From Lysinibacillus telephonicus (GTDB lineage: Bacteria > Bacillota > Bacilli > Bacillales_A > Planococcaceae), in NCBI RefSeq assembly GCF_003966145.1, contig NZ_RXNR01000012.1, positions 1-64,000 on the forward strand: a stretch of 64,000 nt of DNA. The letters are read 5' to 3'. A model generated the notes under the pieces. It was not told where the DNA came from. It saw nothing but the letters and a program-made list of their open reading frames with translations, and did no database searches. The position numbers and the translations under genes are program-made. Shown piece after piece: positions 8,520 to 17,826 of this stretch. Numbering within the stretch: position 1 is the stretch's first letter; each line of letters opens with the position of its first letter.

Positions 8520-9248
8520 TCAGATCACCGGCTTTTGTTCAATGTGGGCATTTAATTTTGCTACTTTTGGAGTTTCTTTTAAATATTGAATGACATCTGC
8601 ACTGGATACTAAAGGATTTTGGAAATGCTCTGCAACAGCTTTAATTAATTGATAATCTTCTTCCGTATCCAATGTAATTCTAAGTTCAGGTGCAATACGA
8701 TTTGAAGGAGCTTTATAAGTGACAGATTCAAATTCTGCAGAGAATTCATAGGCATAGTACGTCACATGCTCACGATGGCGTCCTTCATTACCTACTTTGT
8801 GAATACGAAGTAAAGCATCATAAGATATTAATTCTACAACTAATCCACGTGGTAATTCTCCTTCAACAAGGACTATATCTTTCCTTTCTTTTTCCATTAA
8901 TGCAACAATATCGCTTGCCATTTCATAATCCACAAAAGGACAATCGGAAGTGACACGTATTATATAATCCGGGTTATACATTTTTGCACATTGTACATAG
9001 CGGTCTAATACATCATCTTCTGATCCACGGAAATATGGAACATGATGTTCTTCACACCATTTGACAATTTTATCGTCTTGTTGTAAATGAGAGGTAGCAA
9101 TTATAACTTCATCAACACCTTCTATTGCTCGACATCGTTCTATATCGTAGGTTAAAACATCTACATCTCCAAGGGGCTTTAATATTTTTCCTGGCAGTCG
9201 AGTTGATCCCATTCTAGCTTGAATTATAATGATTGTTTTCACTTTCAT
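8520..9248 (-). CDS. pseF: Pseudaminic acid cytidylyltransferase PseF (SpsF-like)
   Basis: A cytidylyltransferase of 242 residues with the N-terminal nucleotide-binding loop IIIQARMGSTRLPGKIL and the metal-binding region RVTSDCPFVDYEM. It would activate pseudaminic acid with CTP to CMP-pseudaminic acid, the donor used by the Maf transferases. The sequence is of the SpsF/PseF type common in bacilli, which is shorter and more divergent than the epsilon-proteobacterial PseF. Assignment to Pse rather than another nonulosonate rests on the neighbouring pseG and pseI. Overlaps the upstream gene by 4 bases. Confidence 0.85.
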   Translation of the reverse strand: MKVKTIIIIQARMGSTRLPGKILKPLGDVDVLTYDIERCRAIEGVDEVIIATSHLQQDDKIVKWCEEHHVPYFRGSEDDVLDRYVQCAKMYNPDYIIRVTSDCPFVDYEMASDIVALMEKERKDIVLVEGELPRGLVVELISYDALLRIHKVGNEGRHREHVTYYAYEFSAEFESVTYKAPSNRIAPELRITLDTEEDYQLIKAVAEHFQNPLVSSADVIQYLKETPKVAKLNAHIEQKPVI

Positions 9249-10276
9249 TTTCCTTTCTCAAATACTTCAAATGGTAATACATAAACATTTTTATACTCTT
9301 CTTTTATAGTTGATAATGGTACATTTAATAGTTTACTAATATCACCAACTTTTTTGGTTAAGTAATAGTGTTTATTTGTTTTTGATCCCCAACTAGCTTT
9401 ATAATTATAAATTGAAGAGTCAATTGCATCAGCTGACTGCCAATTATAATATTTAAAATTATTCTCTAGAGCAAAATCTATACTCCATTTATCTAATAAA
9501 ACACCTGCTTGTGTATACAGTTTATCAGTCGAAATTACTCTCATAAAATTATCTAACGATTTTTTTTGCTTTATAAAAAAACCAGCACCGATAATCTTTT
9601 CGTTCTCTATAGCATAATTGATAATAACTCTTTTTCCACCAAATTCTTTCCTAAATGTTTCAAATACCTCTATAGGATAAATTGCACCATTAGTTTCAAC
9701 TAATCTTGGAACATAAACATTTTCATACCAAAATTTTAAATCTTTGTGATTATAACTTTCTTTTAAAATAATATTATTTTGATTTGCAATTCTTAAATTT
9801 CTCTTTAAATTATTTCTCTGTTTACTTTTCATTTGTTCCAAATAGTGTGAATCCAATTCAATAAATTGATAAAAGTTTTCTTTAGTAAAATCAGGATTGA
9901 GAATATTTTTATAGGATTCAACAAACTCATCAAAAGGTGAAGTACATATTGTAATTAAAGAGATATTATTCAAAATCGCATACTCTTCCAATGTACTTAT
10001 TAAATTATTAAATACTTCAATATGGTTTGTTATAACCGTTGGACCACCATATCCGATAAACGGCATAGAATGGATAATATCTGATAATTTACTTGTGTAA
10101 TGAATAAATGGCATAACCCCAACTATCTTACTTTGATCTGTACAAACTATGTATCGATAATTCATTTTTGGGAAATTACGATAAATACTTTGCAACCTAA
10201 TACTTTGTTGAACAAGATCACAATTATATTCATCATAATCTGTAAACGAAAATTCATTATAGACAACTGATTCCAT
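9245..10276 (-). CDS. FemAB/BioF2-type GNAT acyltransferase
   Basis: About 343 residues with the FemAB-like double-GNAT layout: an N-terminal half with YIVCTDQSKIVGVMPF and FIGYGGPTV, a basic helix KSKQRNNLKRNLRIANQ, and a C-terminal half with YAIENEKIIGAGFFIKQ and NWQSADAIDSSIYNYKASWGS. Such proteins transfer acyl or aminoacyl groups, often in exopolysaccharide or wall synthesis. In this setting an extra N-acyl group on the flagellar sugar is a reasonable inference. The start at 10276 (third codon of the longer frame) is preferred because GAAGGTGA lies 6 bases before it. Confidence 0.65.
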   Translation of the reverse strand: MESVVYNEFSFTDYDEYNCDLVQQSIRLQSIYRNFPKMNYRYIVCTDQSKIVGVMPFIHYTSKLSDIIHSMPFIGYGGPTVITNHIEVFNNLISTLEEYAILNNISLITICTSPFDEFVESYKNILNPDFTKENFYQFIELDSHYLEQMKSKQRNNLKRNLRIANQNNIILKESYNHKDLKFWYENVYVPRLVETNGAIYPIEVFETFRKEFGGKRVIINYAIENEKIIGAGFFIKQKKSLDNFMRVISTDKLYTQAGVLLDKWSIDFALENNFKYYNWQSADAIDSSIYNYKASWGSKTNKHYYLTKKVGDISKLLNVPLSTIKEEYKNVYVLPFEVFEKGK

Positions 10277-10288
10277 CAACATTCACCT

Positions 10289-10804
10289 TCATAAAAATTT
10301 ACTTAATATAAGTAAATCTTGATATTTACCAAACCGATATACTTCGGATTTTAAAATCCCTTCTTCAAGATACCCATTTTTTTTAAATAATCCTATTGAA
10401 GGTTTATTAAAACCTAAAATTTGAACGGATATTTTACGAATATTGATTTCATGTTTTAAATAGTCTTCTAATATTTTTAATGAATCTGATGCATATCCTT
10501 TACCCTGGTATTCTTCTTCCCCTATTACAATAGAAAGCATTGCCTTTTGATTTCTATAATCTAGATTCGAAAATGAGATAAATCCTATTTTTGTATCATT
10601 TTCTTTTATAACTATCATAAAGATTCTTGCACTGTTATCTTTGTATTTTCGCTCATACCAGGAAAGTTCTTCATCCCTATTTCTTGGAAAAAAAGATGTA
10701 AGAGTTGTATATTGTGTAATATTAAAATTATTATTCCACTTTTGGATTAAGTCCAAATCCTCTTTTTCAATTATTTTTAATTGTATTTTATTATTTTGAA
10801 GCAT
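10289..10804 (-). CDS. pseH: UDP-4-amino-sugar N-acetyltransferase PseH
   Basis: A single-domain GNAT acetyltransferase of about 171 residues. It would N-acetylate the PseC product at C4, step 3 of the pseudaminic pathway. The features are those of PseH and related RimJ-like enzymes: IEKEDLDLIQKWNNNFNIT at the N-terminus, the acetyl-CoA loop IGEEEYQGKGYASDSLKIL, and NKPSIGLFKKNGYLEEG near the end. Since all other Pse enzymes are present and one such acetyltransferase is needed, PseH is the simplest call. Start at 10804 is favoured by GGGGGG 8 bases before. An ATG two codons upstream is possible. Confidence 0.82.
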   Translation of the reverse strand: MLQNNKIQLKIIEKEDLDLIQKWNNNFNITQYTTLTSFFPRNRDEELSWYERKYKDNSARIFMIVIKENDTKIGFISFSNLDYRNQKAMLSIVIGEEEYQGKGYASDSLKILEDYLKHEINIRKISVQILGFNKPSIGLFKKNGYLEEGILKSEVYRFGKYQDLLILSKFL

Positions 10805-10806
10805 AT

Positions 10807-11949
10807 TCATTGCCCCCCGTAAGTCAATAACTCTTTTCTTAATTCTTTTCTCGTAAATTTAAAATTATCTATATTTTTATATATCACTTCTAAATTATGT
10901 GTAGCATCTAGGTAATTTGGTCGTTGATTCAATGCAGTTATAAATGCTGCTTGCGCTTTATCACAATTATTACACATCGCATAACAGATCCCTAAATTGT
11001 TATACACTTCAGCCATTGAATTATTTTGTTCAATGGCTAGATTATAAAAGTTTATAGCTTTCTGATATTCATTTTGATAGTAGTATAAATTACCCAAATA
11101 AAAATTTATAACTTCATTTTTATTCTTTATAGCTATTAATTTATCAAAAGCATCTTGATATTTCCCAATTTTCATCATAATTTTGGCGAATAAAAAATTT
11201 TTATCACTAGTAGATAATGGAGTAAGATTAATAATTTCCCAAATATATCTTTCACCTAATTTTTTAACAATCTCATTTTCAGATTCAACTTGCGCCTTAT
11301 GATTATTAGTAAGATTAGAGTCGTGTCGTCGGCAATAATAGATTCCTTCTGGAACATAGGCAAAATGATATTTCATAGCTAGTCTAATTGTTAAATCATA
11401 ATCTTCTGCATAAATAATACTCGGATTATATGGAGTTTCAATAAAACACTCTCTTTTCCCAACTAACGTTGCGGGTCCAGGTATGAATTGTCTAAAAAGC
11501 ATCGATGCTAAAAATAAATTTGGATTTTCAGACGGCATCTCTGCTTTTAAGATATTTTGAATTTCATTATTTTTGTTAACAATCGTTAAATCACCGTAGA
11601 CTATATCAATTCTAGGGTTTCTTAGCAAAAAAGTCACATGTTCATATATTTTATCGGAATGATAGCAATCATCTGAATCTAATAAAGCTATATAATCACC
11701 ATTTGCATTTTCTATTCCAGTATTCCTTGCTATAGAAGGTCCTTTATTTTCTTGGCGGATGTATTTTATTTTAAAATTTCTATTATCTTCTATAAAATCA
11801 TTAATAATAACTGATGATAAGTCAGTAGAACCGTCATCTACTACAATTATCTCAATATCCTTATAAGATTGGTTTAAAACACTTATTAACGCTTCCTTAA
11901 TATATGCCTCTCCATTATAAACAGGAATTATTACACTGACTTTACTCAA
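10807..11949 (-). CDS. Family 2 glycosyltransferase with C-terminal TPR repeats
   Basis: Residues 1-220 form a GT2 GT-A domain: VSVIIPVYNGEAYIKEAL, IIVVDDGSTD, SIARNTGIENANGDYIALLDSDD with the metal-binding DSD, and a later YAEDYDLTIRL acidic motif. Residues 270-360 look like tetratricopeptide repeats (FYLGNLYYYQNEYQKAINFY, EVYNNLGICYAMCNNCDKA). GT2-TPR fusions occur in Gram-positive flagellin and surface glycosylation loci, where the TPR part may hold the protein acceptor or partners. It likely extends the flagellin glycan, but the donor sugar cannot be read from sequence. Stop overlaps the pseH region by a few bases. Confidence 0.85.
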   Translation of the reverse strand: MSKVSVIIPVYNGEAYIKEALISVLNQSYKDIEIIVVDDGSTDLSSVIINDFIEDNRNFKIKYIRQENKGPSIARNTGIENANGDYIALLDSDDCYHSDKIYEHVTFLLRNPRIDIVYGDLTIVNKNNEIQNILKAEMPSENPNLFLASMLFRQFIPGPATLVGKRECFIETPYNPSIIYAEDYDLTIRLAMKYHFAYVPEGIYYCRRHDSNLTNNHKAQVESENEIVKKLGERYIWEIINLTPLSTSDKNFLFAKIMMKIGKYQDAFDKLIAIKNKNEVINFYLGNLYYYQNEYQKAINFYNLAIEQNNSMAEVYNNLGICYAMCNNCDKAQAAFITALNQRPNYLDATHNLEVIYKNIDNFKFTRKELRKELLTYGGQ

Positions 11950-12136
11950 TAATCTCCCACCACTTCTTATTAAATTAATTAATTTGAAAAAACATTTCTA
12001 AACAGTGGATTTTTATTTAACTTTCTAATTAACAAGTTTATGAATTATATTTAAAAATTTATATTTTTTTTCGAGACTGAATGGTAAAATTATTAGCGAT
12101 AACCCTAACCAATTACCTCTAGATTAATATGCACTA

Positions 12137-13558
12137 TTAAAAACAGTCATTTCTATTAGATAAGAATTCCTTAAACAATTCTATATCCAAATAAATATCA
12201 CTATTATTCGAGTTTTTTTCTAATTCTTCTATTTCTCTACTTTCGAATATTTCATGTTTTAGATTTTTTTTCTTTGACAAAGATAAATACACTGAAGTAA
12301 TTCTTTTAGAATTAACTATTTCAATAATTCTAGTATTATTTCTACAAAATACCAAATTCGCCAAAGCTGCTCCATATGGAGAAATAATATGAGTAGCATT
12401 ATAAAATAATTTAGCTTTTTCCAATACAGTGTAATTACTTAATGTTACCTTTTTATATCCCAGTTTGATTAAATTTCCTATACACTCATCTTCATTTACA
12501 ATCCTTCTTACTTTAGCATCTTCTCGACTTATATAGATTTTTCGGGGAGAATTAAAATCTTGTAATAACTCCTTACTAAATAAATTTTCTAAAAAATTTA
12601 CTATCCAACTAGGAATATATCCAAAATCATTAGCTGGATTATATGGGACAATTAGTTTTTTTGCTTTTAAATAGAATATCTCACTACTAGCACTTGATGG
12701 TAAAATTTTTTCTAAATCAACCCCTATTAGCTTTAATGTTTCTACTTGATATTCTTCTCCACTAAAAGAACTTAAATAGAAATCTGGAACGATGTCTAAA
12801 TATTTTAGTAGCATAAATCTCGGGAGTTCTTCAAACATCCAATGAAAATAATTGTGTTTAGCGTATCTAGTAGCTGTTACTGCAACTTCTTTATTTAAGT
12901 AATGATAATAGGGTTCGAAGATATAGTTCATTTCCAAATTAAAAGGCGATCTATTATCCCAAAATCTTGAATTCGGATTTACTTCCCCTTTGTAACTAAA
13001 CTCTTGAACAACCCTCCCATTTTCATCTAGAATATGGGAGTTTAATCCAAATGCATATGAATTGTCAGCAATAAAATAATACAAATTTCCTGTATAACAT
13101 TCATTTTGAGGATATATGTAATTTTCATTTTTACCTACAATCAAATTTTCTTTTTGGAAAATACCAATATCTTTTTTAAATATATTTAATAGTTCCGACT
13201 TATTTTCAATTTCTAAATTCATTCTTATTAAGTTATTTAAAATATATATATCATTCGAATTACTAAAAATTTGTTCAAAATAAATATAATCTATATTTAT
13301 TACATAAGATAACTTATTTAGAAATTGTTTAGCTTTCCTTTTATAATATGATGCAATTATAAGGAAACATTCAGATAACTCACTTAACTTGGAATAGATT
13401 AGATTTTTATCTTCTAAATTAAAATCTACTTTTCTTATATCAATTACCATATTTTTAGCTTCTAAAAAGTTTTTAGCATTTTCAAATTCCAATCCATAAC
13501 CCACTAGTATTATATTTTTACCATTTAAAAAACTACTAAACTTTTGCAATATCTTCAC
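12137..13558 (-). CDS. GT61 (DUF563) family glycosyltransferase
   Basis: 473 residues. The C-terminal 270 residues match the GT61/DUF563 pattern: NYFHWMFEELPRFMLLKYLD, then ARKIYISR-type sequence SPRKIYISREDAKVRRIVNED, then the hallmark HIISPYGAALANLVFCRNN. The N-terminal 130 residues are unlike anything I recognise and are very AT-rich. GT61 enzymes are best known in plants (xylosyltransferases) and eukaryotes but also occur in bacterial capsule clusters. It is likely one of the transferases building the flagellin glycan. Separated from the GT2 gene by 187 bases with no terminator seen. Confidence 0.78.
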   Translation of the reverse strand: MKILQKFSSFLNGKNIILVGYGLEFENAKNFLEAKNMVIDIRKVDFNLEDKNLIYSKLSELSECFLIIASYYKRKAKQFLNKLSYVINIDYIYFEQIFSNSNDIYILNNLIRMNLEIENKSELLNIFKKDIGIFQKENLIVGKNENYIYPQNECYTGNLYYFIADNSYAFGLNSHILDENGRVVQEFSYKGEVNPNSRFWDNRSPFNLEMNYIFEPYYHYLNKEVAVTATRYAKHNYFHWMFEELPRFMLLKYLDIVPDFYLSSFSGEEYQVETLKLIGVDLEKILPSSASSEIFYLKAKKLIVPYNPANDFGYIPSWIVNFLENLFSKELLQDFNSPRKIYISREDAKVRRIVNEDECIGNLIKLGYKKVTLSNYTVLEKAKLFYNATHIISPYGAALANLVFCRNNTRIIEIVNSKRITSVYLSLSKKKNLKHEIFESREIEELEKNSNNSDIYLDIELFKEFLSNRNDCF

Positions 13559-13577
13559 CTTTAAGTTGTTGTTTTAT

Positions 13578-15068
13578 TTATATTTGAAAGGCATTAATAA
13601 TGTGTGTAGCCATATAATTTATCATATCTTCAGTTAACCCAGGGTAAACTCCTACAAGAAAAGTATCATTCATAATTTTATCAGTATTTTTCAAATCACC
13701 AACAATACGATATTCTATATTTTGAAATGCTGGTTGTTTTGTTAGGTTACCTGCAAACAACATACGTGTTTGTATTTTATTCTCTTCTAAATACTGAATA
13801 ATTTTTTTACGTTCAATATTAACATTATCTTTTATTGTAATTATAAAACCAAACCAACTCGGACTCGAATTTGGTGTTGCTTTTGGTAATATCGCAAACT
13901 TTTCTATAGGTTTAAGCTTCTCTAGCAACAACTCATAGTTTCGATTTCTTAATTTAATAAATTCAGGTAATTTCTTTAACTGTTCAACTCCAATTGCTGC
14001 TTGCATATCAGTAACTTTTAGATTATATCCAAGATGGGAATATGTATATTTATGGTCATAACCCTCTGGAAGCTCACCAAGCTGCCATCCAAACCTTTTT
14101 TTACATGTGTTATCACATCCAGATGGGCACCAACAATCTCTTCCCCAATCTCTAAAAGATTCTATTATCATTTTTAAATTAGGATCATTTGTATATACCG
14201 CACCCCCTTCCCCCATTGTTATATGATGTGCTGGATAAAAACTAGAAGTTCCTATGTGGCCATGAGTACCTGTATATTTATCATTATATTTTGCACCTAA
14301 AGCATCACAATTATCCTCTATTACCCAAAGATTATATTTATTAGCTACTCTCATAATTTCATCTAAGTTAAATGGATTTCCCATTGTATGAGCAATCATT
14401 ATCGCTTTAGTTTTATTTGAAACTGCATCTTCCAATTGAGCAATATCTAAATTGTAAGTCCCTAATTCAACATCTAAAAATACTGGAATCAAACCATTTT
14501 GGATGATAGGCGCAACAGTAGTTGGAAAACCAGCTGCAACAGTAATAACTTCATCGCCTCGCTGAAGTCTACGATTACCTAATTTAGGAGAAGTAAGTGC
14601 AGATAACGCTAACAAATTTGCTGAAGAACCTGAATTTGTTAATAAGGCATATTTAACATTTAAATATTTAGCTAACTCTTTTTCGAATTTTTTGAAGTAT
14701 CTCCCAGAAGTTAACCAAAAATCTAAAGATGCATCTACTAATGTAGTCATTTCATTTTCATCATAAACTTTTCCTGCATAGCTTAAACTAGTTTCCCCTG
14801 GTTTAAATATTTCCCTTTTATGAAAAAGAGTAAAAAATTCATTTACCTTATCAAATATTCTTTGCCTTTTTACTTGCTCAAGTATTTTATTATTAATTCT
14901 TTCATTTTTTCTTATAGCTATTGATTCTAATTCATCTATAAAAAATTCAAAAGTTTTAAATGATACGGTATCTTCTTTTAATTCTTTTGTAATGTAAACT
15001 TTTTCACCTTTCTCAACAATTAAAAAATTCCCGTTATTAACCTGTATAATTTCTCCAACTTTAAACAT
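13578..15068 (-). CDS. rfbH: CDP-4-dehydro-6-deoxy-D-glucose 3-dehydrase (E1, RfbH/AscC type)
   Basis: A PMP-dependent, [2Fe-2S] dehydrase that removes the C3 hydroxyl of CDP-4-keto-6-deoxyglucose. Two diagnostic features are visible: the PLP lysine is replaced by His (H282 in HHITMGEGGAV), and the cluster cysteines follow C-X57-C-X1-C-X7-C exactly (C254, C312, C314, C322). The 496 residues include an extra N-terminal segment of about 55 residues. It normally works with an NADH-dependent [2Fe-2S] reductase (E3, RfbI/AscD), and no such gene lies nearby. First-committed enzyme for 3,6-dideoxyhexoses. Start overlaps the end of the next gene upstream. Confidence 0.92.
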   Translation of the reverse strand: MFKVGEIIQVNNGNFLIVEKGEKVYITKELKEDTVSFKTFEFFIDELESIAIRKNERINNKILEQVKRQRIFDKVNEFFTLFHKREIFKPGETSLSYAGKVYDENEMTTLVDASLDFWLTSGRYFKKFEKELAKYLNVKYALLTNSGSSANLLALSALTSPKLGNRRLQRGDEVITVAAGFPTTVAPIIQNGLIPVFLDVELGTYNLDIAQLEDAVSNKTKAIMIAHTMGNPFNLDEIMRVANKYNLWVIEDNCDALGAKYNDKYTGTHGHIGTSSFYPAHHITMGEGGAVYTNDPNLKMIIESFRDWGRDCWCPSGCDNTCKKRFGWQLGELPEGYDHKYTYSHLGYNLKVTDMQAAIGVEQLKKLPEFIKLRNRNYELLLEKLKPIEKFAILPKATPNSSPSWFGFIITIKDNVNIERKKIIQYLEENKIQTRMLFAGNLTKQPAFQNIEYRIVGDLKNTDKIMNDTFLVGVYPGLTEDMINYMATHIINAFQI

Positions 15069-15949
15069 TAATCACAAACCTTTCTAGAAGATGCAATACA
15101 ATTTTGTATTCCTTTTTCAATTGATATCTTAGGTATCCAACCAAGAGCTGTTACTTTTGAATTATCCAGATTACTATCCATTACTTCATTTTTTCTATAT
15201 GGTAATGCTCCGAAATTTAATGATGATTTTGAATTTGTATATTTATGTACAAGTTCAACTAACTTTCTAATCGTAATACTTTTGCCTGTTCCAATAAAGA
15301 ATTCTTTATATGTTTTATTTTCTGTATTAATAGTTTTTTGTACTATTATATCTAAAGCATCTATTAAATCATCAATATAAATAAAATCTCTTTTTTGTTC
15401 ACCATAAGTTAAATCAATAGCTTTTACATTATTAATGCAACTTTTAATAATATTTTCTACAAACTTCGAAGGATCATCATTTGGACCATAAAAATGATCA
15501 AATTTAATATTTATAATAGATCCATTTAATTCTCCTTCATTTAATTTTATTACTTCAAGAAATTGTTTTTTAGATAATGAGTAATTATTTGTATTCTTCT
15601 CGAGAATAGTATCAATATTTATAAAATCACATTTTTTCTGAGATTTAGCATAATTAAATATTTTTAAAGGAAAAACAACATTCGATTGAAATATCTGTTC
15701 TAAAGTTTCATTTTTCCTTCCATAATTAGTTGCACAATGTACAATTAAATCTATATTTATATTTAAAGAAATCAATTCTTCAATACTATAAATAATTCTA
15801 ATTTTTGAAACAACCGAACTAAGTCTATCTAATTTTGATTTGTTTCTAACTAAAGAAAAGACGTACCATCCATTCTCAACAAACTTTTTCACTAAATAAC
15901 TACCTAAGTACCCTGTACTGCCAGTAAATAAAACATTTTTTTTCTTCAT
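15068..15949 (-). CDS. NAD(P)-dependent sugar reductase/epimerase, CDP-abequose synthase (RfbJ)-like
   Basis: A 293-residue extended short-chain dehydrogenase: nucleotide-binding GSTGYLGSYLVKKF, a YSLSKKQF active-site YxxxK, DFIYIDDLIDALD, and a C-terminal LGWIPKISIEKGI. Position directly between rfbH and rfbG makes it the expected C4 reductase that finishes a CDP-3,6-dideoxyhexose such as abequose or paratose. Sequence alone does not decide which C4 stereochemistry is made. 1-base overlap with rfbH and 4-base overlap with rfbG imply one transcript. Confidence 0.78.
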   Translation of the reverse strand: MKKKNVLFTGSTGYLGSYLVKKFVENGWYVFSLVRNKSKLDRLSSVVSKIRIIYSIEELISLNINIDLIVHCATNYGRKNETLEQIFQSNVVFPLKIFNYAKSQKKCDFINIDTILEKNTNNYSLSKKQFLEVIKLNEGELNGSIINIKFDHFYGPNDDPSKFVENIIKSCINNVKAIDLTYGEQKRDFIYIDDLIDALDIIVQKTINTENKTYKEFFIGTGKSITIRKLVELVHKYTNSKSSLNFGALPYRKNEVMDSNLDNSKVTALGWIPKISIEKGIQNCIASSRKVCD

Positions 15950-17010
15950 AAGTACAGACCAATTTGTTCCTTCATTATTTTTAATAAATCCTTATTATTA
16001 TTATAATTTTTATACCAAGACGTAACAAAATCAATAGATTCTTCTAGAGAAATTTTAGGTTCCCAACCTAATCTCATTTTGGATTTAGAATAGTCTAGTT
16101 TTAAATACATTGCTTCATGTGGCCCATTATTTTCTTCATACTGTAATAAAACATTTCCTCCAAATTTTTCAATTAATTTACTTACTACCCATTTAACAGG
16201 CTTAACATCTTCGTATTTAGGTCCAAAATTCCAAGCTCCATTATATAATGTACCTTTTGTATATAACTTTTGTACTAAAATAAGATAACCACTCAATGGT
16301 TCTAGTACATGTTGCCATGGGCGAATTGCATTTGGATTTCGAATGATAATTGGCTTATCATCATGGATAGCTCTTATACAGTCTGGAATTAAACGGTCCT
16401 GCGCCCAATCCCCACCACCAATAACATTTCCTGCACGAACTGTAGCAATTGCTATTCCATGTTGAGCATACTGTAATGGGTTAAAAAATGAGTTTATATA
16501 TGCTGAGGAAACTAATTCTGAACAAGCTTTACTGTTAGAATAAGGATCATATCCACCTAACTTATCACTTTCCCTATATCCCCAATCCCATTCTTTATTT
16601 TCGTATACTTTATCTGTTGTAACGTTTATTACAGACTTAACATTCTTACAAATTCTCACTGCTTCAAATATATTAACAGTACCCATGACATTAGTTGAAT
16701 ATGTCTCCACTGGATTCTCATAAGACTTTCTTACTAAAGGTTGAGCAGCCATATGGATAACAATATCGGGATTAAATTCAATCATCTTTTTCTTTAAATA
16801 TTCTAAATCTCTAATATCCCCTATAACAGAATCAACTAACTTGTCAATTTCTGCCAAATAATAAAGAGAAGGAGATGTACTTGGCTCTAAAGAATAACCC
16901 ATGACTTTAGCACCCAGATTATGTAACCAAAAAGAAAGCCAAGATCCTTTAAAGCCTGTATGTCCTGTTAAAAATACTTTTTTACCATTCCAAAATGTCT
17001 TGTCAATCAT
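15946..17010 (-). CDS. rfbG: CDP-glucose 4,6-dehydratase
   Basis: 354-residue extended short-chain dehydrogenase. Signature segments: KVFLTGHTGFKGSWLSFWL (NAD-binding GxxGxxG), VIHMAAQPLVRKSYENPVET, TTDKVYENKEWDWGYRESD, YSNSKACSELV with the YxxxK catalytic pair, and VRAGNVIGGGDWAQDRLIPD. All are typical of RfbG. It makes CDP-4-dehydro-6-deoxy-D-glucose from CDP-glucose, the substrate of the rfbH product. Lies 21 bases from rfbF. Confidence 0.95.
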   Translation of the reverse strand: MIDKTFWNGKKVFLTGHTGFKGSWLSFWLHNLGAKVMGYSLEPSTSPSLYYLAEIDKLVDSVIGDIRDLEYLKKKMIEFNPDIVIHMAAQPLVRKSYENPVETYSTNVMGTVNIFEAVRICKNVKSVINVTTDKVYENKEWDWGYRESDKLGGYDPYSNSKACSELVSSAYINSFFNPLQYAQHGIAIATVRAGNVIGGGDWAQDRLIPDCIRAIHDDKPIIIRNPNAIRPWQHVLEPLSGYLILVQKLYTKGTLYNGAWNFGPKYEDVKPVKWVVSKLIEKFGGNVLLQYEENNGPHEAMYLKLDYSKSKMRLGWEPKISLEESIDFVTSWYKNYNNNKDLLKIMKEQIGLYL

Positions 17011-17031
17011 AGCAAATTCCTCACTTCTCTA

Positions 17032-17805
17032 TTACCAAACTTTCCATTTCGCCTCATCATTTGCCCATAAATCTTCTAATAGCTTATGGTCTCTAATAGT
17101 ATCCATAGGCTGCCAAAAATTGTTATGCCTAAATGCTCTAAGTTCATCATCAGAAGCTAAATTAATTAAGGGCTCATTTTCAAAAGTAGTATAATCTCCA
17201 TCAATATAATTTAAAACTCCAGGTTCTAACACAAAATACCCTCCATTTATCCAGCCGCCATCTCCTTTAGGTTTTTCTTGAAATCCGTACACTTCATTAT
17301 TTTCCCCTAAATCGAGTGCCCCAAAACGACCACTTGGTTGAACAGATGTTACTGTTGCTAATTTCCCATGACTTTTATGAAATTCAACTAGTTTCTTAAT
17401 ATTTACATCTGAAACACCGTCACCATATGTAAACATAAAAGTTTCATTACCTAAATACTCTTTTACTCTTTTTAAACGTCCTCCAGTCATCGTTTCAAGA
17501 CCAGTATCAACTAGTGTAACTTTCCATGGTTCAGCGTTTATATGATGAATAATTTGCTTATTGTTATTTCTAAAATCAAATGTAATATCTGACTCATGCA
17601 AAAAATAATGAGCAAAATATTCCTTTATAACATAAGACTTATATCCAAGACAAATAATGAAATCATTATATCCATAGTAAGAGTAAGTTTTCATTATATG
17701 CCATAAAATTGGCTTCCCCCCAATTTCAATCATAGGTTTTGGTCTAAGATGGGATTCTTCACTAATTCTAGTGCCAAATCCACCTGCTAAGATTACTACT
17801 TTCAA
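17032..17805 (-). CDS. rfbF: Glucose-1-phosphate cytidylyltransferase
   Basis: 257-residue nucleotidyltransferase with VVILAGGFGTRISEESHLRPKPMIEIGGKPILWHIM split across the usual activating and glucose-1-phosphate binding motifs, then MFTYGDGVSDV and INGGYFVLEPGVLNYI. This combination is that of RfbF, which makes CDP-glucose from CTP and glucose-1-phosphate. It starts the CDP-3,6-dideoxyhexose route together with rfbG, rfbH and the RfbJ-like gene, all in one leftward run. Confidence 0.94.
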   Translation of the reverse strand: MKVVILAGGFGTRISEESHLRPKPMIEIGGKPILWHIMKTYSYYGYNDFIICLGYKSYVIKEYFAHYFLHESDITFDFRNNNKQIIHHINAEPWKVTLVDTGLETMTGGRLKRVKEYLGNETFMFTYGDGVSDVNIKKLVEFHKSHGKLATVTSVQPSGRFGALDLGENNEVYGFQEKPKGDGGWINGGYFVLEPGVLNYIDGDYTTFENEPLINLASDDELRAFRHNNFWQPMDTIRDHKLLEDLWANDEAKWKVW

Positions 17806-17826
17806 TTTAAGCCCTCCAAATTAATC

